Assembly: GCF_004634215.1 (NCBI RefSeq) | Contig: NZ_SMMH01000033.1 | Location: 1-40,017 of the forward strand | Length of the DNA: 40,017 bases | Source: Deinococcus fonticola | GTDB lineage: Bacteria; Deinococcota; Deinococci; Deinococcales; Deinococcaceae | Direction of reading: 5' to 3' | Shown here: positions 30,074-38,111 of the stretch, piece after piece | Layout: every line of letters begins with the position of its first letter | Numbering within the stretch: position 1 is the stretch's first letter | The notes under the pieces: model-generated | Database searches by the model: none | The model's input: only the letters and a program-made list of their open reading frames with translations | Told to the model about the DNA's origin: nothing | Translations under genes and position numbers: made by a program

Positions 30074-30844
30074 ATGATCGAAACGCTGTTCAGCTGGATG
30101 AGCCAGCCCGAAGCGTGGCTGGCCTTCGGCACGCTTCTGCTGCTCGAAGTGGTGCTGGGGATCGACAACGTCATTTTCATCAGCATCCTGGCCGGAAAAC
30201 TGCCGCCCGATCAGCGCGCCCGCGCCAGAACCATCGGCCTGATAGCCGCCGCCGTGACGCGCCTGATGCTGCTCGCCAGTATCGCCTGGGTGGTCAGCCT
30301 GAAAAACGAGCTCTTCACGCTGTTCGGCATGGGTTTTTCGGGCAAAGACCTGGTGCTGCTGGGCGGTGGCCTTTTCCTGATGTACAAGGCTGTCAAGGAG
30401 ATGCACGAGCTGCTGGAGGGCGGCGAGCACGATGAAGCGTCCCCCACCCGCGCCGCGGCCGCCGGGTTCGCGGCGATCATCGCGCAGATCATGGTGCTGG
30501 ACATCGTGTTCAGCCTCGACAGCGTGATTACCGCGGTGGGCATGGCCGACGACATCGGCGTGATGGTCGCGGCCGTGGTCGTGACCGTCGCCATCATGCT
30601 GTTCGCCGCCGGCCCTATCGGCGAGTTCGTGCAGCGCCACCCCACCGTCAAGATGCTGGCCCTCTCGTTCCTGCTCCTGATCGGGGTGAACCTCGTCGCG
30701 GAAGGCTTCGGCTTCAAGATTCCCAAGGGGTACACCTACTTCGCCATGGGCTTCTCGATGGCCGTGGAATTCCTGAACATGCGCATGCGCCGGGGCAAGG
30801 CCGTGACGCTCAAGCAGCCGGACGAACTGAGCGAAATGCACTGA
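30074..30844 (+). CDS. TerC family membrane protein
   Basis: A 256-aa integral membrane protein with about seven helices. It carries the two TerC acidic signatures: LLEVVLGIDNVIFISILAGKLP near the N-terminus and VLDIVFSLDSVITAVGMADD in the middle. TerC/Alx proteins are linked to tellurium resistance, alkaline response and, more recently, Mn2+ handling. The riboswitch in its leader points to Mn export or metalation of exported proteins, which fits the high Mn content of deinococci (inference). ATG 30074 has AGGTGA 4 nt upstream and avoids an unlikely upstream start. Confidence 0.93.
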   Translation: MIETLFSWMSQPEAWLAFGTLLLLEVVLGIDNVIFISILAGKLPPDQRARARTIGLIAAAVTRLMLLASIAWVVSLKNELFTLFGMGFSGKDLVLLGGGLFLMYKAVKEMHELLEGGEHDEASPTRAAAAGFAAIIAQIMVLDIVFSLDSVITAVGMADDIGVMVAAVVVTVAIMLFAAGPIGEFVQRHPTVKMLALSFLLLIGVNLVAEGFGFKIPKGYTYFAMGFSMAVEFLNMRMRRGKAVTLKQPDELSEMH

Positions 30845-30877
30845 CCGCAGTTCAGTGGCTAGTGGTGACTGACAAAG

Positions 30878-30902
30878 ACCCGCCCTCAGGGGCGGGTTTT
30901 TT
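30878..30902. terminator. terC terminator
   Basis: An 8-bp stem ACCCGCCC/GGGCGGGT has a 4-nt loop and six T at 30897-30902. It lies between convergent terC and the endonuclease III gene. Confidence 0.87.
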
Positions 30903-30909
30903 CATGGTT

Positions 30910-31629
30910 TCAATCTTCCGGCAGGAACAGTGCCGCGCTGGGACACCACTCGCGCAGGACGCATGCGGCGCACAGCGGTTTCTGGCTTTTGCAGGTTTCC
31001 TGACCGTGATCCACGCCGGAGAGGTGCAGGGCGTAGCGGGTTTCCCAGTCGCGGGGGATGGCCTCGTCGAACCACCCCTCGACTTTGTTGGCGTTCCACC
31101 TGGCGGGAACGAGTTCCAGGCGTTTCGTCCAGCGTTCGATGTGGCTGTCCACGGGCATGGCGGGGCGCAGCAGGTCGAACAGCATGACCAGGCTGGTGGT
31201 TTTCATGCCCACGCCAGGCAGACTTTCCAGGGTGCGGCGAATCCCGGTGTCATCCAGGTCACGCAGGAAACGCAGGCTCAGTTCTCCCCGGCTTTCGGCC
31301 AGGGCGTGCAGGACGCCGTAGATGTAATCGGCTTTCATCCGCGTCAGGCCGCCGCCCGCCTGCCGCAAGGTGGCCTCGATGCCGTCCGGGCCGTCAGCGA
31401 GTGCTGCTTCCCAGCGCGGGTAGACGGCGTTCAACGTTTCCCACTGCCTGGAGGCCACGCGGCGCGTATTCTGCTGCGCCAGAATCACCCGGATGACCCC
31501 GTTGAGGGGTTCGGCAAACCGGCGCGGGGCGGGCAGGGTGGGAAGGTAGTGTTGACGCAGGCGCGTCAGCACCTCCGGCATGAAGTCCGGGGGTGGATTT
31601 GATTGTGTGAGTGCGGGGCGAGGGGACAC
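30910..31629 (-). CDS. Endonuclease III-like DNA glycosylase/AP lyase with Fe-S cluster
   Basis: The 239-aa HhH-GPD enzyme removes oxidised pyrimidines and cuts at the abasic site. The helix-hairpin-helix LESLPGVGMKTTSLV carries the Schiff-base Lys143, catalytic Asp161 is in MPVDSHIERW, and the [4Fe-4S] ligands are Cys213, Cys220, Cys223 and Cys229 (C-x6-C-x2-C-x5-C). All key residues are therefore present. Deinococci carry several Nth paralogues, so the exact substrate range is not assigned. The start is GTG 31629 with TACTTT 6 nt upstream; Met17 is an alternative. Confidence 0.92.
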   Translation of the reverse strand: MSPRPALTQSNPPPDFMPEVLTRLRQHYLPTLPAPRRFAEPLNGVIRVILAQQNTRRVASRQWETLNAVYPRWEAALADGPDGIEATLRQAGGGLTRMKADYIYGVLHALAESRGELSLRFLRDLDDTGIRRTLESLPGVGMKTTSLVMLFDLLRPAMPVDSHIERWTKRLELVPARWNANKVEGWFDEAIPRDWETRYALHLSGVDHGQETCKSQKPLCAACVLREWCPSAALFLPED

Positions 31630-31635
31630 CAGCCA

Positions 31636-31641
31636 AAAGTA
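31636..31641 (-). promoter_or_regulatory. Leaderless -10 box of the endonuclease III gene
   Basis: TACTTT on the minus strand with 6 nt to GTG 31629. Confidence 0.42.
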
Positions 31642-31690
31642 GAGCTTTTCTGCGAACGAAAGAGTAACGTCCCTCTGATGTAAACTTTCC

Positions 31691-31719
31691 TTGACAAAAA
31701 GGACAAGGAAGGCTTACAT
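31691..31719 (+). promoter_or_regulatory. Strong promoter of the membrane protein-XRE-NatAB operon
   Basis: A consensus TTGACA (31691-31696), 17-bp spacer, TTACAT (31714-31719). A 7-bp inverted repeat TTCCTTG (31687-31693) / CAAGGAA (31704-31710) straddles the -35 and is a likely operator for the XRE protein encoded downstream. Confidence 0.7.
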
Positions 31720-31721
31720 TC

Positions 31722-31741
31722 ATGTCAAGGAGGATTGACAT
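31722..31741 (+). promoter_or_regulatory. Inverted repeat with the Shine-Dalgarno in its loop
   Basis: ATGTCAA/TTGACAT, a perfect 7-bp repeat with loop GGAGGA. It includes the first two bases of the ATG at 31740. It could be an RNA hairpin controlling translation or a second DNA operator. Confidence 0.45.
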
Positions 31742-32162
31742 GAAAGAGCCAGAAGCACGGATTCCCAAGCGTGAACAGGCTGTCAGCAAATTGTCCATGT
31801 ACATGGGCCTGATGGGTGGCCTGCTGGTGCTCCTCGGCGGAATCGCTCAGAACTACGGCCAGAGCCAGCCCAGCCCCGGGTTTATCGGCGGCTTCGGCCA
31901 GGGCGTCACAGTCACGTTGCCGTTCTTTTTCGTTTTCCTGGCCGTAAAAATCATGACCATGCAAGACGAGTACGCGCGTCAGTTGCAGTTTCACTCTGGC
32001 TGGATCGCTTTTACTGCCACCATGCTGTTCAGCGGGTTGATGTTGGCTCTTGAACCAATCCTTCACTTCCAAACCCCCACCTGGGCTTACCTGGGCGTGG
32101 GAATGCTGAGCTTCGGCGTGGCAACGCTGATCCTCGGCTGGCGGGATCGCCGCACAAACTGA
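31740..32162 (+). CDS. Four-helix membrane protein paired with an XRE regulator
   Basis: A 140-aa protein with a charged N-terminus (MKEPEARIPKREQ) and four hydrophobic segments (YMGLMGGLLVLLGGIAQ, VTVTLPFFFVFLAVKIMTM, GWIAFTATMLFSGLML, YLGVGMLSFGVATLILGW). The arrangement resembles the DUF2178/DUF3796-type membrane proteins found next to short XRE regulators. The start is ATG 31740, with AAGGAGG 6 nt upstream; an ATG 18 nt earlier lacks a site. The XRE gene follows 4 nt after its stop. Function is unknown; a sensor or accessory role for the regulator or exporter is a guess. Confidence 0.78.
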   Translation: MKEPEARIPKREQAVSKLSMYMGLMGGLLVLLGGIAQNYGQSQPSPGFIGGFGQGVTVTLPFFFVFLAVKIMTMQDEYARQLQFHSGWIAFTATMLFSGLMLALEPILHFQTPTWAYLGVGMLSFGVATLILGWRDRRTN

Positions 32163-32166
32163 CCCC

Positions 32167-32682
32167 ATGGAAAACCACATTCGCGCCCTGCGAAATTCAC
32201 GCGGCTGGACTCAAGCTGACCTGGCGGTGGAACTCGATGTCAGTCGCCAGACCATCAACGCCCTGGAAACTGGGAAGTACGACCCCAGCCTGCCCCTAGC
32301 CTTCCGCATCTCTTACCTGTTTGAACAACCCATCGAAAGGATTTTCATCGACCCGGACAGGCCGCCCAGATTCAATGAAGCCCCACCTGAACCAGCCGCG
32401 GCTGACCCGCGCTTCGAGTATCAATCGTGTCCCGCCAACGCCCTCAACGAACTGGAAACCCTGAAAACGATGGGAGAACTGGGCTGGGAACTGACTGGCG
32501 TGTCCCTGAATCAACTGGATTTCCGCCGCTCCACCACGCCACCCGCCCCTAAATGGCTGTATCAGCGCCTGAGCGGGGTGATCAGCCAGCAGCAGAAGCA
32601 GGAACTGGCCCATCAGGGCTGGCAGTTCGTCACTTCATGGCTGGGTATAGCCTTCCATTACTTTAAGCGGCCCCTCACCTGA
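32167..32682 (+). CDS. XRE-family regulator with DUF4177-like C-terminus
   Basis: A 171-aa protein. Residues 1-60 are a Cro/XRE helix-turn-helix of the YgzD type: IRALRNSRGWTQADLAVELDVSRQTINALETGKYDPSLPLAFRI. The C-terminal half holds two related segments, LETLKTMGELGWELTGV..FRR and QQQKQELAHQGWQFVTS..FKRP, resembling a duplicated DUF4177-like small domain. It is probably the autoregulator of this operon, acting on the inverted repeats at 31687-31741 (inference). The next gene begins 28 bp downstream. Confidence 0.85.
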   Translation: MENHIRALRNSRGWTQADLAVELDVSRQTINALETGKYDPSLPLAFRISYLFEQPIERIFIDPDRPPRFNEAPPEPAAADPRFEYQSCPANALNELETLKTMGELGWELTGVSLNQLDFRRSTTPPAPKWLYQRLSGVISQQQKQELAHQGWQFVTSWLGIAFHYFKRPLT

Positions 32683-32710
32683 ATTCCTTCAGTTCAAGCA
32701 AAGGAGCAAC

Positions 32711-33460
32711 ATGCTCGACATTCAAAACTTGACCAAGACCTACGGGAAATTCACGGCCCTGAACGACGTGAGTTTCACTGCCCGTGAGGGCGAAGTGTTC
32801 GGCCTGCTCGGCCCGAACGGTGCAGGCAAAACCACGCTGCTCAGAACGCTGGCGACCCTGCTGCAACCCACGTCCGGCAGCGCCAGCGTGAACGGCTTCG
32901 ACGTTCGGAAGCAACCCGAGGAGGTTCGCAAAATCATCGGCGTGGTGAACGGCGGCATGGGCCTGCCTGCCCGCCTCAGCGGGCGCGAAATCCTGCAATC
33001 CTTCGCGGGCCTGTACGGCATGACCGCCGGGCAGACGGAGGCGCGAATCGCTGAACTGGACGCGCGGCTCGACCTGGGGCGCACGCTGGACGTAAAAGCC
33101 GGCGAGTACAGCACCGGCATGAAACAGAAGGTCGTGATTGCCCGCGCCGTCATTCAAGACCCGGCCGTGCTGATTCTGGACGAGGCCGCCAGCGGACTGG
33201 ACATCTTCGCCCGCCGCACCCTGCTGGACTTCGTGTTGCAAAACCGCGCCCAGACCGCGGGAAACGGGGGCCGCCTGACGCTGTACTCCACGCACGTCAT
33301 GTCCGAAGCCGAGGAAGTGTGCGACCGAGTAGCGATCCTGCACCTGGGGCAACTCCTGACGGTGGACACCATTCCCAACATCCTGGCGCGAACCGGCGAA
33401 AGCAACCTGGAGCGGGCTTTTTTCACGCTGGTAAAGGGGGTCGAGAAGAATGCGGTTTGA
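32711..33460 (+). CDS. ABC exporter ATP-binding protein, NatA-like
   Basis: A 249-aa ATPase subunit. Walker [10 protein letters not shown] is at 34-42, the signature is YSTGMKQKV, Walker B is [12 protein letters not shown], and the H-loop lies in [14 protein letters not shown]. It closely fits COG4555/NatA, which pairs with a NatB permease. AAGGAG sits 4 nt before the ATG. It overlaps the permease gene by 11 nt. In Bacillus NatAB extrudes Na+; related systems export peptides or antimicrobials, so the cargo is left open. Confidence 0.92.
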   Translation: MLDIQNLTKTYGKFTALNDVSFTAREGEVFGLLGPNGAGKTTLLRTLATLLQPTSGSASVNGFDVRKQPEEVRKIIGVVNGGMGLPARLSGREILQSFAGLYGMTAGQTEARIAELDARLDLGRTLDVKAGEYSTGMKQKVVIARAVIQDPAVLILDEAASGLDIFARRTLLDFVLQNRAQTAGNGGRLTLYSTHVMSEAEEVCDRVAILHLGQLLTVDTIPNILARTGESNLERAFFTLVKGVEKNAV

Positions 33461-34691
33461 CATGCTCTGGAAAATCGCGCGGCGCGACCTGCTGTCCACC
33501 ATCCGCGACCGGCGTACCCTGACCAGCACCATCCTGATTCCCCTGCTGCTCATTCCGCTGTTCACGCTGGGGCTGCCGCTGCTGCTGGGCAAACTGATCG
33601 GCGGGCAGGCCGAATCCAGGCAGAAGGTGGGCGTGGTGGGCACCCTGCCCGCAGGCCTGCGTGACGCCCTGACCCGCGACGAGAAAACCCCGGACGGCAA
33701 GACATTGCGCGCCGGGGTGGAACTCGTGAACGTCACGAACCCCCTGAAAGCCGTGCAGAGCGGGGAGGTGGACGCGGCCCTGAAGACCGCCAGAGCCTTG
33801 CCCGCCCGCGCCGGGGACAGCACCGGGGAACTGGAGCTGTACGCGAAACTGTCTAACCTGAAAGCCCAGACGGGCGCCTACGCCAAAGTGCAGGCCACCG
33901 TGGAAGCCTACAACAAGACCCTCACCGTCGAACGCCTGAAGAGCCTGGGGCTGAGCGCCGCGGCCCTGACGCCCATCAGCGTGACCTCCGTGGACGCCAG
34001 CCCCCCGCAAGAACAGAAAAGCGGGCAACTGGGGTTCCTGATCCCCATGCTGATGCTGCAATTCATCCTCAGCGGCGCCATGGCGACTGCCCTCGACGCC
34101 ACCGCCGGCGAAAAGGAACGCGGCACGCTGGAAAGTCTGCTGGTCTCCCCCGTGCGGCGCAGTGAAGTGGTCGCCGGCAAACTTCTGTCCACCACCCTCA
34201 CCGCCCTTGTGACCGCCACCTTCAGCCTGATCGGGTTCCTGCTGGCGGGCCTGGCCTCCAGCGTCCTCATGCGGGGCATGGATCAAGAGTTCACGCAGGC
34301 CATGGGCGGGCAACTCACCCTCACCGCTGGCGGCCTGATCGCCATGATCGGCATCGTACTCAGCGTCGCCCTGCTCATCAGTGCCATTCTAATCGCCCTG
34401 TGCATCTACGCCCGCAGCTACAAGGAAGCCCAGACCTATGTGACGCCCCTCTCGCTCCTGATCGTGCTGCCCGCCGTCACGCTGCAATTCAGCGACTTCC
34501 TGAAAAAAGGAGACGCGCTGTACGCCGTTCCCCTCTTCGGCAGCATGATCGGCATCCTCGACATCGTCAAAGGCACCCTCACGCCCGGCCACGCTCTTAC
34601 CGCCATCGTCGTCAACCTCGTGGGCACGCTGCTCCTGGCCCTCCTGGCCCTGCGCAGTTTCGGACGCGAAGAAGTCATCTTCAGGAATTGA
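33450..34691 (+). CDS. ABC-2 type permease, NatB-like
   Basis: A 413-aa membrane subunit of the exporter. One N-terminal helix ([22 protein letters not shown]) is followed by a large extracytoplasmic domain of about 150 residues (about 50-190). Five further helices lie from about 190 to the end, with the ABC-2 motif [25 protein letters not shown] between them. This is the COG1668 NatB layout. Start ATG 33450 lies inside the NatA gene, giving coupled translation. No terminator with a T-run is visible after it. Confidence 0.9.
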   Translation: MRFDMLWKIARRDLLSTIRDRRTLTSTILIPLLLIPLFTLGLPLLLGKLIGGQAESRQKVGVVGTLPAGLRDALTRDEKTPDGKTLRAGVELVNVTNPLKAVQSGEVDAALKTARALPARAGDSTGELELYAKLSNLKAQTGAYAKVQATVEAYNKTLTVERLKSLGLSAAALTPISVTSVDASPPQEQKSGQLGFLIPMLMLQFILSGAMATALDATAGEKERGTLESLLVSPVRRSEVVAGKLLSTTLTALVTATFSLIGFLLAGLASSVLMRGMDQEFTQAMGGQLTLTAGGLIAMIGIVLSVALLISAILIALCIYARSYKEAQTYVTPLSLLIVLPAVTLQFSDFLKKGDALYAVPLFGSMIGILDIVKGTLTPGHALTAIVVNLVGTLLLALLALRSFGREEVIFRN

Positions 34692-34939
34692 TCCCTCACT
34701 CTCCGGGCCTTTCCCCTCTCTGCTTCGCAGCTTTTCAAGTCCCACGCGGGAAGAGAGGAAAGGGCAAACCATAGAGCGGCCCAATCAACAAAACCGCTCA
34801 ATCAGACCGAAGGCCGTCGGGCGCGAAGCGCACGGGCCGGACGACGCGCACCCGGACGTTCAGAATATTCGGCCCTGCGGCCTTAAACCACTTCCCAAGG
34901 CCAATAAGCGCCCCTATCCCACCCCTGCCCAGTGCAACG
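34692..34939. other. Gene-free 248-bp region with a long imperfect hairpin
   Basis: Arms 34707-34721 and 34752-34765 pair over about 13 bp with two small bulges around a 30-nt loop. There is no T-run. The remainder is GC-rich with short dyads (GGCCCTGCGGCC near 34880). No coding frame is convincing. Confidence 0.35.
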
Positions 34940-35611
34940 CTAGCTCCCCCTGCCCTCTGGGTAGGGGGCGGGGGGGGTGGGTAACCAGGTAGCAACCTCA
35001 AACCCCGCCTCATCAACACCAAGCCGCAACATCGCCGCCCTTGCCGTTTCCGCCCCCCACAACATACTTGCCACAGCAAAAGCCGCGTGCAGGGCCGGAA
35101 GCCCACTGGGCGTACTCCACAAAGTGCCGTCCTGCACCACTTCCCCAGCGCGAACATCAGCGGGCTCGTACCCCCACACGGTATCTACCAGTTCCGGGGG
35201 GCTGCCGACCACGCGGTTTTTCAACAGGCCACTTTCCCCGGCCAGGAGAAGGCCGCTGCCACTGACGGCGGTGGGCAGGTCACGGTGCGTTTGCAGGAAG
35301 GTCTTGAGGAGGGGGTCGCGCGCCGCTTTGGCAGCGCCGGGGCCGCCTGGCAGAAAGAGCGCGGCCGGTTCGGGCAACGCGGCGTACAGGACGTGTGGGG
35401 TAGTGACCAGCCCGCCGGCGGTGACGATGCTGGCGCGCGAGCGGTTGACGGTTTTGACGGCGTCGGCGCTGCCCCCACTTTTAGTGGCACACACACGGGC
35501 GAGGCTGAGCATGAGGCTCAGTTCGAGTTCGCTGACGCCGGCATACACAGGAATGGCGATGACTGGCCCGGCGTAGGGCTGTTCGGCCTCAGGGGGCGTG
35601 GGTTCAGTCAT
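34940..35611 (-). CDS. DJ-1/PfpI-fold protein with Ser in place of the nucleophilic Cys
   Basis: The 223-aa protein has the class I glutamine-amidotransferase-like fold of DJ-1/PfpI/ThiJ: VIAIPVYAGVSELELSLML (with the family Glu region), ALFLPGGPGA, and the nucleophile elbow AVSGSGLLLAGESGLLKNR. The elbow residue is Ser117; in DJ-1 and the AraC-type amidase-like relatives it is usually Cys. The only Cys (41) is elsewhere. It may be a binding protein or a Ser variant. The start overlaps the 65-aa gene by 8 nt, so it is the last gene of a coupled set. Confidence 0.78.
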   Translation of the reverse strand: MTEPTPPEAEQPYAGPVIAIPVYAGVSELELSLMLSLARVCATKSGGSADAVKTVNRSRASIVTAGGLVTTPHVLYAALPEPAALFLPGGPGAAKAARDPLLKTFLQTHRDLPTAVSGSGLLLAGESGLLKNRVVGSPPELVDTVWGYEPADVRAGEVVQDGTLWSTPSGLPALHAAFAVASMLWGAETARAAMLRLGVDEAGFEVATWLPTPPAPYPEGRGS

Positions 35612-35801
35612 GGCCGAGGGGTTTCAGGCGGTACTCGCGGCGCGAGAGGGGCGGCCCGACATGACCGTGCTGAAGCAGGTGGTCGGCAGCTTCCTCGCTG
35701 AGGCGCTCAACTTTCAGGAGGTAGGCGTGGGCGGTGCCGGGCGAATCGAAGCGCCGGGGGTGCGGGTCGCCTTCGACAAGGAGGTCGAGCCAGCGAATCA
35801 T
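35604..35801 (-). CDS. 65-aa hypothetical protein in a coupled operon
   Basis: I recognise no family. The protein reads MIRWLDLLVEGDPHPRRF then PGTAHAYLLKVERLSEEAADHLLQ, an alternating strand/helix pattern of a small soluble domain, and ends basic. It overlaps the upstream 127-aa gene by 4 nt (ATGA) and the downstream DJ-1-like gene by 8 nt. Such tight overlaps on both sides, with matching codon use, support a real gene rather than a chance frame. Confidence 0.6.
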   Translation of the reverse strand: MIRWLDLLVEGDPHPRRFDSPGTAHAYLLKVERLSEEAADHLLQHGHVGPPLSRREYRLKPLGHD

Positions 35802-36181
35802 AGTTCGCGCAGGTCTTCCCAGAGTTGCCAGCCGACCCCTTCGGGCGTGCTTTCCAGCAGGGGGCCAAGCGCGCCGCTGGCGGCCAGGGCATCCTCGTGC
35901 AGAGAGTCGTTGCTGGGGCGTTCCTCGTAAACTTTCAGCACGGTGAACTGGTAAAAGGCCTGCCCGGCGGTGGGCTCGCCGTTCTCAAAAAAGGCGAAGG
36001 GGGGCGTGACGTCGTCCCAGAGGACGTGGGCATTCTCGTCTTCGGGGGTGCGGGGCGTCAGGTCGAGTTCGCGCGGCAGGAATTGTTCGAGGTCGACGTC
36101 GGCGTCTGCGGGGTGCCACACGTACCCTTGGAGAAGGCGAATGGCTGCACGCTCGCCAGCCTGCGTTTGATCGGCACTCAC
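35798..36181 (-). CDS. 127-aa acidic hypothetical protein
   Basis: No family is recognised. The protein is acidic, with VWHPADADVDLEQFLPRELDLTPRTPEDE and a C-terminal EGVGWQLWEDLREL. No membrane or signal sequence is present. I start it at GTG 36181 because TAAACT lies 7 nt upstream, which would make it leaderless; an in-frame TTG at 36202 adds seven residues (MFGKLLG). Its end overlaps the 65-aa gene (ATGA). It lies 60 bp downstream of glgA on the same strand, so read-through from glgA is possible. Confidence 0.65.
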   Translation of the reverse strand: MSADQTQAGERAAIRLLQGYVWHPADADVDLEQFLPRELDLTPRTPEDENAHVLWDDVTPPFAFFENGEPTAGQAFYQFTVLKVYEERPSNDSLHEDALAASGALGPLLESTPEGVGWQLWEDLREL

Positions 36182-36188
36182 GCCTAGC

Positions 36189-36194
36189 AGTTTA
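36189..36194 (-). promoter_or_regulatory. Leaderless -10 box of the 127-aa gene
   Basis: TAAACT on the minus strand with 7 nt to GTG 36181. It decides that start. Confidence 0.38.
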
Positions 36195-36241
36195 CCGAAC
36201 AACAGGCCGCGCCGACGAATCTATGAAGGAAGCGCCGTGAG

Positions 36242-37588
36242 TTAATGCCCGGTCGTGCGTCCGTAGAGCTTCAGGTACTGCTGGGCCGGGCCGCTCCAGC
36301 TGAAGTCGAGGGACATGGCCTGTTCGGTGCGGCGCGCCCAGTCGGCGGGTGGGGTGTTCAGGGCCGCGTTGCAGGCAATCGCCAGGGCCGTGGGTGTGGC
36401 CTCGCGGAAATGAAACCCCACGTCGTGTGGCACAGTGTCCACCAGGCCGCCGGTTTCCCGCACGACGGGCAGGGTGCCGTAGCGCATGGCGATCATCTGC
36501 GAGAGGCCGCACGGCTCGAAGCGGCTGGGCATGGCGAAGGCGTGCGCTCCGGCGTAGATGCGGTGCGAGAGGGGTTCGTTCATCCCCTGCGCGAAAGCCA
36601 CGCGGGGGTGCTGCGCCCACCCGACAAGCGCGGCGGTCAGGAGGGGATCACCGCCGCCGAGCACCACGACGTTCCAGTCCTTGACCAGTTCCGGCAACGC
36701 TTCGATGAGAATGTCCATGCCTTTCTGCTCGGCGAGGCGGCTGACCGTGGCGAGGATGGGCGCCTCATCCAGCCCGAATTCCTGGCGTAAGGCGGTCGTG
36801 GCGGCCTGTTTGCCTTTCAGGTCGCTGAACGCGGGGATGTCCGGGTCGGTGCGGGGGTTCCAGCGTTCCTGATCGAGGCCGTTGATGATGCCGCTGAGCC
36901 GCCCTTCGATGCTCAGGCGCGTCAGCAACCCTTCGAGACCCTCTCCGTACTGCAGGGTGGTGATTTCCTGTGCGTAGGTGGGGCTGACGGTGGTGACCTG
37001 GTGGGCGAAATTCAGACCGCCTTTCATCAGGTTGACTTCGCCGTAGTATTCGAGGCCGTCGATGCTGTAAGCATGGTGGGGCAGGGCCGTCCAGGCGCGG
37101 CCTTCGTGCATGTTCCATTTGCCCTGGTACTGCAGGTTGTGGATGGTGAAGACGGTGCGCAGCTGCGCCAGGCTGGCCAGGGCCACCACCAGGGCGGCCT
37201 GCCAGTCGTGCCCGTGGAGGATGGTGGGCCGCAGCCCGAGACGCGCCAGCACGGGCAGTACCGCCCGCCCGAACATGCTGAAGCGGTACACGTCATCTTC
37301 GTGGTAAAGGCCGGGCCGGTCGAAGGGGGCCAGCCCGATGAACACGTAGCGCACGCCATCACGGCGTTCCTCAGCCACCCGGACTTCGCTGACATCACCG
37401 GGAAGTTCATTCAGTTCGCCGCGCCACACCTCAGACACCGTCCCGGACAGGGTGGCGTACCACGGGCTGACGACCGTGACTTCCGCGCCGGCCCGCGCCT
37501 GCTCGGCGGGGAGCGCCCCCAGAACGTCGCCCAGGCCACCGGAACGCGAATACGGGAACACTTCCGACGCCACGTGAACGACATGCAT
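36242..37588 (-). CDS. glgA: Glycogen synthase (GT5)
   Basis: The 448-aa glycosyltransferase extends alpha-1,4-glucan using a nucleotide sugar. It has VHVASEVFPYSRSGGLGDVLGALP at the N-terminus, HGHDWQAAL, TIHNLQYQG, and the C-terminal RFEPCGLSQMIAMRYGTLPVVRETGGLVDTV. The E. coli KTGGL motif, whose Lys15 binds ADP-glucose, reads RSGGL here (Arg15). It is slightly shorter than E. coli GlgA (477 aa). ATG 37588 is chosen because TACAGT lies 6 nt upstream; the frame extends 17 codons further. No other glg gene is adjacent. Confidence 0.94.
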   Translation of the reverse strand: MHVVHVASEVFPYSRSGGLGDVLGALPAEQARAGAEVTVVSPWYATLSGTVSEVWRGELNELPGDVSEVRVAEERRDGVRYVFIGLAPFDRPGLYHEDDVYRFSMFGRAVLPVLARLGLRPTILHGHDWQAALVVALASLAQLRTVFTIHNLQYQGKWNMHEGRAWTALPHHAYSIDGLEYYGEVNLMKGGLNFAHQVTTVSPTYAQEITTLQYGEGLEGLLTRLSIEGRLSGIINGLDQERWNPRTDPDIPAFSDLKGKQAATTALRQEFGLDEAPILATVSRLAEQKGMDILIEALPELVKDWNVVVLGGGDPLLTAALVGWAQHPRVAFAQGMNEPLSHRIYAGAHAFAMPSRFEPCGLSQMIAMRYGTLPVVRETGGLVDTVPHDVGFHFREATPTALAIACNAALNTPPADWARRTEQAMSLDFSWSGPAQQYLKLYGRTTGH

Positions 37589-37594
37589 GCCCGC

Positions 37595-37600
37595 ACTGTA
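37595..37600 (-). promoter_or_regulatory. Leaderless -10 box of glgA
   Basis: TACAGT on the minus strand with a 6-nt spacer to ATG 37588. Confidence 0.43.
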
Positions 37601-37778
37601 CTCCCCGATCTGCGCCCGGACGTCAAAACGTTTGAGCATTCACAAACGGATGAAAACAGGGGTAGGGAAAACGGCTGAGATGTCGGAAGAAATCCGTTCT
37701 GGACACCTCGACGCCTCACCTGCTTGACTTCTTGTATACATGACGGGGCTGGCACCCTTCCGGCGTACGCTGGGGCGT

Positions 37779-37807
37779 TTGACAAGCCTGACGGGCGTTG
37801 ATACACT
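37779..37807 (+). promoter_or_regulatory. tRNA operon promoter
   Basis: TTGACA (37779-37784), 17-bp spacer, TACACT (37802-37807). This is a near-consensus promoter about 40 bp before the first tRNA. The rest of 37640-37848 shows no gene. Confidence 0.72.
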
Positions 37808-37848
37808 TCCCCTCGCCCTGATTCAGGGTGAAGGCCAGCAAGCTGTAG

Positions 37849-37924
<76 letters not shown>

Positions 37925-37941
37925 AGAACAATTCCCGGTCA

Positions 37942-38016
37942 GGGCGGTTAGCTCAGTGGTAGAGCATTCGCTTCACACGCGAAGGGTCGTAGGTTCAAGT
38001 CCTATACCGCCCACCA
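37942..38016 (+). tRNA. tRNA-Val (CAC)
   Basis: A 75-nt cloverleaf with encoded CCA. The acceptor GGGCGGT pairs with ACCGCCC, the D stem is GCTC/GAGC, and the anticodon stem is TTCGC/GCGAA. The loop TTCACAC gives anticodon CAC, reading GUG. It lies 17 nt after the first tRNA in the same transcript. Its 3' end is the likely integration target of the recombinase gene downstream. Confidence 0.93.
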
Positions 38017-38023
38017 ACAGAAG

Positions 38024-38073
38024 AGAAAAGCGTTCTAGACGGTAAATTACCCGAAAGGACGCTTTTCTGATTT
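38024..38073 (+). terminator. tRNA operon terminator
   Basis: A 10-bp stem AGAAAAGCGT/ACGCTTTTCT (38024-38033 with 38059-38068) is followed by GATTTT. The 25-nt loop includes a small GGTAA/TTACC dyad. Confidence 0.7.
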
Positions 38074-38111
38074 TCACCCCTAGTCGTCCGGTCATACGGA
38101 AGGGGGAAAAT

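Noticed and set aside
31722..31741. Possible DdrO/RDRM radiation-response operator
   Set aside because: The half-sites ATGTCA/TGACAT are present, but the spacing is too wide for the 17-bp RDRM palindrome.
34946..34968. GC-rich hairpin read as a terminator
   Set aside because: It lies inside the 3' coding end of the DJ-1-like gene and has no T-run; the run of G and C explains the pairing.
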